In this document: positions 1 through 5,000 of the stretch, piece by piece
How positions within the stretch are numbered: position 1 is the first letter of the stretch
Layout of the letters: each line of letters opens with the position of its first letter
Source of the DNA: Ignavibacteria bacterium
GTDB lineage: Bacteria > Bacteroidota > Ignavibacteria > Ignavibacteriales > Melioribacteraceae
Assembly: GCA_011049495.1 (NCBI GenBank)
Contig: DSBF01000319.1
Span: 1-9,674 of the forward strand
DNA length: 9,674 nt
Direction: 5' to 3'
The notes under the pieces: model-generated
What the model was told of the DNA's origin: nothing
What the model saw: the letters and a program-made list of their open reading frames with translations, nothing else
Database searches by the model: none
Made by a program: the position numbers and the translations under genes

Positions 1-1407
1 GAATATTTTGATATTAATGTAATTGAAGATGGAACCGTAAAAGTGGAAATGTATAATATAGAAAATGGTAATAAGGGCAAATGGTTATTATACTCCCGAA
101 CTTTTTACAAAGATGAAACAGATGAAATAAGGCTATTTGGTCTGGGTGATAATGATATTTTCAATATTTCCGGAATGAATAAAAGTTCAATAAATATCAG
201 AATTTTTAGCGGCTCCGGCAAAGATAGCATAATTAATAAATCAGCGGCACATATCGAAGTTTATGACAAAGGAAATAAAACAAAAATATTGGCTGAGAAT
301 GACAATGTAGATTTTATCAAGTCCTTTGATGAAGATTTATATAGTTACAACAGAACAAAATTTGCTTATAATACTTATTTCCCATTGCCATACATTTCTT
401 ATGGAGCCGATGATGGTTTCATATTCAATTTTAGCATTGATTTTGTAACACATAGTTTTGATAAAAAGGATTATAGTGCAAAACATAAATTTAAAATTGC
501 AGGAACAACTGCCGCTAGTTTTGGAGTTGAGTACAATGGACGATTTCATCATACGTTAGGAAATTGGGATTTAACAATAAGCGGGCATTATAATTATCCT
601 TTAACCTACACATATTTTTATGGCTTCGGAAATAATTCACCAAAAGACGAAAATAAATATCTTAATAATTTTTATAGAACAAGATATAATTCCAAAGGGC
701 TATCCTTGGGCATCATTAAAGATTTTTGGAAAGTAAGTTCTTTCAGTATTAAACTGAATTATGAAAATAATGAGAGACAACTGGATATCGATAATACTAT
801 CTTTAGTACTGAAAAATTTATTGGACTTGATAAAATTAATTTGGTTGAGGCTATAACAGCTTTGGATATTGATTTTAGAGATAATTCATCGTTCCCAACT
901 TCTGGTACTCGTTTATATACAGAATATAGTAACGGCTTTATTACAAATCTCGATAACAATAATTATGGAAAATTAACAGTTATTGCTGAAGGATATATTT
1001 CAACAAAATTATTGTTACCCGTTACTTTAGGCTTAAAAGCCGGCGGTGGTGAAAGTTATGGAGAAATTCCTTTTTATCATCAATTTACACTTGGACAAAA
1101 TAATTACTTAAAAGGTTTTAGAAATAATCGCTTTACAGGAGAGGGAATGCTATTTTATCAAACTGAATTAAGAATGTCTTTATTTGATATTGAAGATGCT
1201 TTTGTACCTTTGAATTTTGGAGTTACCGGATTCTTTAATAGCGGACAAATAATTGAAAATAACTCAATATCTAGTAATTGGCATAACGGCTATGGATTTG
1301 GAATATATGTTATTCCATTGAGAAAAGATTTTACAATTAATACAACATTTGGTTTTTCTAAAGAGGAGTCGATGCTGATTGAATTAGGTTTAGGAACTTC
1401 GCTATAA
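1..1407 (+). CDS. C-terminal part of an Omp85/surface-antigen-type outer-membrane barrel protein (5' truncated)
   Basis: The frame is open from base 1, so the start lies outside the window; a GTG at 43 is only an internal codon. About 468 residues are visible. The first 90 contain a conserved stretch (YSRTFYKDETDEIRLFGLGD, then IRIFSGSGKDSI) that I associate with large Bacteroidota proteins having a calcineurin-like phosphoesterase domain, a middle domain and a C-terminal barrel. The rest alternates short polar and aromatic beta-strand patterns and ends with Omp85-type signatures: DIDFRDNSSFPTSG and, at 1108-1122, LKGFR, matching the loop-6 (V/L)RGF motif, followed by NNRFTGEG and QTELR. The last residues (LGLGTSL) do not end in the usual aromatic residue. 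It is homologous to the protein at 4981-7620 but keeps the DETDEIRLFGLG motif in better form, so its missing part may include the phosphoesterase domain. Expected location is the outer membrane; substrate unknown. Confidence 0.85.
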   Translation, partial: EYFDINVIEDGTVKVEMYNIENGNKGKWLLYSRTFYKDETDEIRLFGLGDNDIFNISGMNKSSINIRIFSGSGKDSIINKSAAHIEVYDKGNKTKILAENDNVDFIKSFDEDLYSYNRTKFAYNTYFPLPYISYGADDGFIFNFSIDFVTHSFDKKDYSAKHKFKIAGTTAASFGVEYNGRFHHTLGNWDLTISGHYNYPLTYTYFYGFGNNSPKDENKYLNNFYRTRYNSKGLSLGIIKDFWKVSSFSIKLNYENNERQLDIDNTIFSTEKFIGLDKINLVEAITALDIDFRDNSSFPTSGTRLYTEYSNGFITNLDNNNYGKLTVIAEGYISTKLLLPVTLGLKAGGGESYGEIPFYHQFTLGQNNYLKGFRNNRFTGEGMLFYQTELRMSLFDIEDAFVPLNFGVTGFFNSGQIIENNSISSNWHNGYGFGIYVIPLRKDFTINTTFGFSKEESMLIELGLGTSL

Positions 1408-1600
1408 ATGGAGGGAATTGGTAGAGGAACTGATGAAAAAAAAATTACTTCAAAAACATTATTGAATAATAGACATTAAGCATACCAAATAATTACTACT
1501 TACATCGCATATCAATTGTTTAAGCTGTCGCAAAATTGACATCATTCAAAAGCCATTACTCTTATTTTAGATTTAGAAAACTAAATAAAATGAGGTGATA
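1408..1600. other. Intergenic region, no clear feature except the ribosome site at its end
   Basis: Both strands were read. There is a 23-codon open frame directly after the barrel stop (1408-1479) with no family resemblance, and a four-pair stem (TGTC/GACA near 1525-1541). Neither is convincing. A promoter for the osmC-family gene is expected here but I cannot place it. Confidence 0.5.
1592..1599 (+). promoter_or_regulatory. Strong Shine-Dalgarno sequence that sets the osmC-family start
   Basis: GAGGTGAT is an eight-base match to the complement of a standard 16S rRNA 3' end, with the core GAGG ending five bases before ATG 1601. An in-frame GTG at 1595 would lie inside this site, so ATG 1601 is the better start. 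Confidence 0.75.
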
Positions 1601-2029
1601 ATGGCTGCGCAAATCAAAATTAAAAATCTTACAGAAGGTTATCAAAGTATAATTTCAAATGGAAAACATACAATTGTAGGTGATGAACCAATTTCATCCA
1701 AAGGAACAGATCTGGGATTAAGCCCAACTGAATTAGTGCTTTCCGGACTTGCAATGTGCAAGGTGACAACTGTGAGATTTATTGCCAGAAAAAATGGTTG
1801 GGAAATTGGTGAAGTTAATGCTTATTTGGAGCAAGAGGTTAAACGTCAACCAAGCGGAATGAATACTAATGTAAAAATAAAACTCTCAATTGATGGCGAT
1901 TTAACTGAAGAGCAAATTAATGAACTTATTAAGCAAGCAGATAACTGTTACATTCATAGAATGCTGAACGGAGAGTGGGATATTGAGCAAGCTGAATATA
2001 TAAATGAAGAATTAGTCCTAAACAATTAA
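1601..2029 (+). CDS. OsmC family protein (thiol peroxidase-like)
   Basis: The 142-residue product has the usual OsmC/Ohr-family length and layout. Visible landmarks are SPTELVLSGLAMC (Glu44, Cys53), the following TTVRFIARKNGW helix, and a second cysteine in ADNCYIHRML (Cys116). In the family the two cysteines form the redox pair that reduces organic hydroperoxides in the cytoplasm, with a Glu and an Arg polarising the first. The second motif normally reads C-P-(V/I)-H; here the Pro is Tyr (NCYIH), a small departure. The sequence looks closer to the general OsmC/YhfA branch than to true Ohr, so the exact substrate is open. It stands alone, 193 bases after the barrel gene and 281 before the next gene, so it is probably transcribed separately. 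I saw no convincing regulator site upstream. Confidence 0.9.
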   Translation: MAAQIKIKNLTEGYQSIISNGKHTIVGDEPISSKGTDLGLSPTELVLSGLAMCKVTTVRFIARKNGWEIGEVNAYLEQEVKRQPSGMNTNVKIKLSIDGDLTEEQINELIKQADNCYIHRMLNGEWDIEQAEYINEELVLNN

Positions 2030-2044
2030 ACAATATGATGAAAC

Positions 2045-2086
2045 GTTTTTTACTGTAATTGATTACAAAGAATAATTCAGTAAAAC
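2045..2086. repeat. AT-rich inverted repeat downstream of the osmC-family gene
   Basis: TTTTACTG at 2048-2055 pairs exactly with CAGTAAAA at 2078-2085. AATT at 2057-2060 and AATT at 2074-2077 can extend the stem to 12 pairs with one bulged T, leaving a 13-base loop. The stem begins 18 bases after the stop codon. No U-run follows it on either strand, since the T-rich side is inside the left arm, so it is a poor classical terminator. It may be an RNA-stabilising 3' hairpin or a chance feature of AT-rich DNA. Confidence 0.35.
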
Positions 2087-2310
2087 ATATTTAAATAGCT
2101 TTGTTTGTCAACAACATTTTAATTATTATTAATGGGTTAATGCTGTTATTAGTCTTAATTTTGAATAAATAAATTATATTGAATGGATGAAAAAATTTTT
2201 CTCTTTTTCTCATTCCAGCTATTCAACTTACTTTATGAAGAAATTATAATTGTATTCTTTGCTATATAAAATGCATTAAAACATTTATATCAATTAGATG
2301 GAAAAATAAG
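2087..2310. other. Intergenic region, probable promoter region of the PycTM-like/ppk unit
   Basis: Very AT-rich. A TATAAT occurs at 2245-2250, but the matching -35 position (TTCAAC at 2222-2227) fits poorly, and no Bacteroidota-type TAnnTTTG element was found at a fitting distance. A 28-codon open frame for a hydrophobic peptide (2183-2269) is present but unsupported. The first gene of the downstream unit has no strong ribosome site. Confidence 0.35.
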
Positions 2311-2892
2311 ATGAAAGAAAAGAAAGAAGAAAAAAAAGGCACGAAAGTCGGGAGGGGCGTTGAAACTATGTTTAGAAACACTATTCGCACACATGTAGAA
2401 TTTAGCAGTATGGCGGATAGCAAGGCAAACATTATGATTAGCGTTAATACTCTAATTCTTACAGCAATTGTTGCATTCCTAGCTAAGAGTTTGGATGCAA
2501 ATCCCTACTTAATACCACCAGCAGCAATACTTACGATTGTAAGTTTGTCTACTCTTATTATGGCAATAAAGGTTACAAGACCTAAAATTACATCGGGAAA
2601 ATTTACTGACGACGATATAAAGTCGAAAAGAACGAATCTTTTATTTTTTGGAAATTTCCACAATATGGAATTAGAAGATTTTGAGTGGGGTATGAAAGAG
2701 ATGATTACTGACAGCGATTACTTATACAGCAGCATGATAAAAGATTATTATCATTTGGGACAAGTATTGGGTGAAAAGTATAGAAAGCTTAGAATTACCT
2801 ATACCGTTTTTATGTATGGAATAATTATTTCAATGATCGCTTTTTCTATATCAATATTTTTTGCTCCAGTTGATACTCAACTTATACCTTAA
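2311..2892 (+). CDS. DUF5706 / Pycsar-effector-like (PycTM) membrane protein, stand-alone
   Basis: The 193-residue protein has a Lys-rich start (1-15), a conserved amphipathic stretch RGVETMFRNTIRTH (15-28), the signature MADSKANIMISVN (34-46), two adjacent membrane helices (about 41-58 and 67-87), a soluble middle containing NLLFFGNFHNM (109-119) and KDYYHLGQVL (144-153), and a third helix (about 163-184). I recognise this pattern from the DUF5706 family, renamed Pycsar effector because relatives (PycTM) damage the inner membrane when cyclic UMP or CMP is made during phage infection. Related Bacteroidota proteins often carry an N-terminal HD phosphohydrolase domain; here it is absent. No nucleotide cyclase is in the window, so an antiphage role is not supported by context. 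ATG 2311 is preferred because the conserved RGVETMFR lies before the alternative ATG 2368, although that one has GGAGG 12 bases upstream. The ppk gene follows after 35 bases, suggesting co-transcription. Confidence 0.82.
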   Translation: MKEKKEEKKGTKVGRGVETMFRNTIRTHVEFSSMADSKANIMISVNTLILTAIVAFLAKSLDANPYLIPPAAILTIVSLSTLIMAIKVTRPKITSGKFTDDDIKSKRTNLLFFGNFHNMELEDFEWGMKEMITDSDYLYSSMIKDYYHLGQVLGEKYRKLRITYTVFMYGIIISMIAFSISIFFAPVDTQLIP

Positions 2893-2918
2893 CATAATTA
2901 TCGTGAAATTATTATAAG
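2881..2918 (+). promoter_or_regulatory. Possible bulged hairpin between the PycTM-like gene and ppk
   Basis: The right arm AATTATTATAAG (2907-2918) pairs with CTTATA (2881-2886) plus ATAATT (2894-2899), giving 12 A-T-rich pairs with a seven-base bulge and a seven-base loop. It covers the stop codon of the upstream gene (2890-2892) and ends nine bases before the ppk ATG, so ribosomes finishing the first gene would open it. That geometry could couple the two translations. The stem is weak and may be chance. Confidence 0.3.
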
Positions 2919-2927
2919 AAAAAAATA

Positions 2928-5000
2928 ATGCCGAAAATAAAATATGCTAATCGCGAATTAAGCTGGCTTTCATTTAACTATCGTGTTCTGCAAGAAGCAA
3001 AAAACGAAACTGTTCCTTTATTCGAACGAATTAAATTCTTAGCCATTTTCTCTTCTAACTTAGATGAATTCTACAGGGTGCGTGTTGCGGCAATAAAAAG
3101 TGTTTTGAATATGAATGGTAAATCAAATACCAAACTAAGTTCTCTATTAAGAAAGATTTATGATGAAGTTGATAAACAGCAAAATGAATACGGAACAATA
3201 ATTAAAGAAATATTTTTAGAGTTGGAGACTCATAATATTTTTTTGCTGAACATTAAGAAAGTTGGGAAAAGTCAAACTGAGTTTATTGCTAATTATTTTA
3301 ATCAGAATGTCAGACCTTTAACACAACCGACCTTAATTTCCGGTAAGAGACTGAACATTTTTTTGAATAATAAAATAATTTATTTGGCGGTCAAATTATC
3401 GACAATTAAAAAAAACAATTCCCAAGCTGCTAAAAAGGGAAGAAAAATATTTAAGTATGCAATTGTAAAAATCCCGTCTGATACACTGCCGCGATTTGTT
3501 GAATTACCCGAAGAAAACGAAAAGAGATTTGTGATTTTTCTTGACGACATTTTAAAATTGAATTTAGGTTCTTTATTCCCTGGCTATAAAGTTGAAGAAT
3601 TTTACTCAGTTAAACTAACTCGAGATGCCGAGCTGTATATTGATGACGAATTTTCAGGTAACTTGCTTGAGAAAATTAGAAAGTCCCTAAATAAAAGAAA
3701 TATTGGTGCACCAACAAGGTTTTTATATGATTCAAAAATTCCCAAAGATTTTCTTAAAATACTTAGGAAAGAATTTGATCTTAAAAAAGAGGATCTAATT
3801 CCCGGCGGAGAATACCATAATCTAAATGATTTGTTTACTTTCCCTACTTTTAATCTTGAAGAGCTTCTTTATAAAAAACAACCTTCGTTAAGTGTCCCCG
3901 ATTTTGATACATTAAACAAGATGTTTGATGTGATTGATAAAAAGGATGTTTTTCTGCATTACCCCTACCATAGCTATGATTATGTAATCAAATTTTTGAA
4001 TGAAGCTTCTGTTGATCCTGAAGTAAAATCAATTAAAATTACTTTGTACAGAACGGCTTCAAATTCAAAAATAATTGGCGCATTAATCGATGCTGCAAAA
4101 ATGGGTAAAAAAGTAACTGTATTTGTCGAAGTTAAAGCAAGATTTGATGAAGAACCTAATTTTATTAATGCAGATAAACTAAAAAAAGCCGGTATAAAAA
4201 TTCTTTACAGTTTCCCCGGATTAAAAGTCCACGCAAAAATTTGTTTAATAAGTAAACTCAAAGAGGGTAATAATAAAATTTATGCTTACTTATCAACCGG
4301 TAATTTTAATGAAGACACTGCAAGATTATATAGTGATTTCGGGTTATTCACTTCAAATAATGAGATTGTTGGAGAACTAAAAAAAGTATTTGGTTTCTTA
4401 TCTAAAAAATCAGAAAAACCGAAATTCAATAATATCTTGGTGGCTCCATTTAATTTGAGAAAAGAGTTTAATAAAAAAATCAATCGAGAAATCAGCTTTG
4501 CTAAAATGGGTAATCCTGCTAAAATTATTCTGAAGCTTAACAGCTTGGAAGATAAAAAGATAATCAGAAAACTTTATGAAGCATCAAATGCCGGCGTCGA
4601 AATAATTATTATAGTTAGAGGCATTTGCTGTTTAGTACCCGGTATTAAAGAGTTAAGCGAAAACATAAAAGTCATTAGTATTGTTGATAGGTATTTGGAG
4701 CACGCCCGTATTTATTATTTCTTGAATGGTGGAAGTGAAGAAATTTACCTTTCCTCAGCAGATTGGATGAAAAGAAATTTAGACCGACGTGTTGAAATAG
4801 CTTTCCCAATCACGGATAAATCAGTCAAAGAAACTTTAAGAAAAATTCTGGAATTCCAAATGGGAGATAATGTAAAAGCCAGAATCATAAATGAAGCGCA
4901 GGATAACCAGTTTGTAAACTCAACTACTTCCATAAAAATTAGATCACAAATAGAGACTTATAAATATTTGGCAAAGGAAAATGATGCGTTCACTAATTAA
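2928..5000 (+). CDS. ppk: Polyphosphate kinase 1 (PPK1)
   Basis: This cytoplasmic, usually membrane-associated enzyme reversibly moves the terminal phosphate of ATP onto a growing inorganic polyphosphate chain. The 690-residue length matches the family (E. coli, about 688). The N-terminal domain opens with the hallmark ANRELSWLSFNYRVL and FSSNLDEFYRVRVAAI. The two phospholipase-D-like C-terminal domains carry the catalytic residues: Arg375 (TLYRTASNS), Arg405 (EVKARFDE), the autophosphorylated His435 (GLKVHAKICL), Tyr468 (STGNFNEDTARLY), Arg564 and His592 (EHARIYYF). From memory these positions coincide with the E. coli numbering. SSADWMKRNLDRRVEIAFP near 609-627 completes the C-terminal signature. 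All key residues are present, so it should be active. No exopolyphosphatase (ppx) or PhoU gene is adjacent. The gene sits 35 bases after the PycTM-like gene and overlaps the next gene by 20 bases, a sign of one operon. The start has only a weak ribosome site (TAAGAA). Confidence 0.97.
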   Translation: MPKIKYANRELSWLSFNYRVLQEAKNETVPLFERIKFLAIFSSNLDEFYRVRVAAIKSVLNMNGKSNTKLSSLLRKIYDEVDKQQNEYGTIIKEIFLELETHNIFLLNIKKVGKSQTEFIANYFNQNVRPLTQPTLISGKRLNIFLNNKIIYLAVKLSTIKKNNSQAAKKGRKIFKYAIVKIPSDTLPRFVELPEENEKRFVIFLDDILKLNLGSLFPGYKVEEFYSVKLTRDAELYIDDEFSGNLLEKIRKSLNKRNIGAPTRFLYDSKIPKDFLKILRKEFDLKKEDLIPGGEYHNLNDLFTFPTFNLEELLYKKQPSLSVPDFDTLNKMFDVIDKKDVFLHYPYHSYDYVIKFLNEASVDPEVKSIKITLYRTASNSKIIGALIDAAKMGKKVTVFVEVKARFDEEPNFINADKLKKAGIKILYSFPGLKVHAKICLISKLKEGNNKIYAYLSTGNFNEDTARLYSDFGLFTSNNEIVGELKKVFGFLSKKSEKPKFNNILVAPFNLRKEFNKKINREISFAKMGNPAKIILKLNSLEDKKIIRKLYEASNAGVEIIIIVRGICCLVPGIKELSENIKVISIVDRYLEHARIYYFLNGGSEEIYLSSADWMKRNLDRRVEIAFPITDKSVKETLRKILEFQMGDNVKARIINEAQDNQFVNSTTSIKIRSQIETYKYLAKENDAFTN
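4973..4978 (+). promoter_or_regulatory. Shine-Dalgarno site inside the ppk 3' end for the following barrel gene
   Basis: AAAGGA lies within ppk, two bases before ATG 4981 and five before ATG 4984. The spacing favours the second ATG, which changes the product by one residue only. Confidence 0.5.

Noticed and set aside
1408..1479. A 23-codon frame starting immediately after the barrel stop codon
   Set aside because: Low-complexity, no family resemblance; more likely chance than a coupled small gene.
2222..2250. Promoter with TATAAT at 2245-2250
   Set aside because: The -35 position matches only three of six bases and TATAAT is common by chance at this base composition.
2183..2269. A 28-codon frame for a hydrophobic peptide (MDEKIFLFF...), possibly a toxin-like small membrane protein
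   Set aside because: No ribosome site, no recognised family, and AT-rich noncoding DNA readily gives Phe/Ile/Leu-rich frames by chance.
2368..2892. Alternative start of the PycTM-like gene at ATG 2368 with GGAGG upstream
   Set aside because: The spacing of 12 bases is long and the conserved RGVETM segment lies before this ATG.
2311..5000. A complete Pycsar antiphage system
   Set aside because: A PycTM-like protein is present but there is no pyrimidine cyclase or other defence gene in the window, and the neighbours are housekeeping genes.
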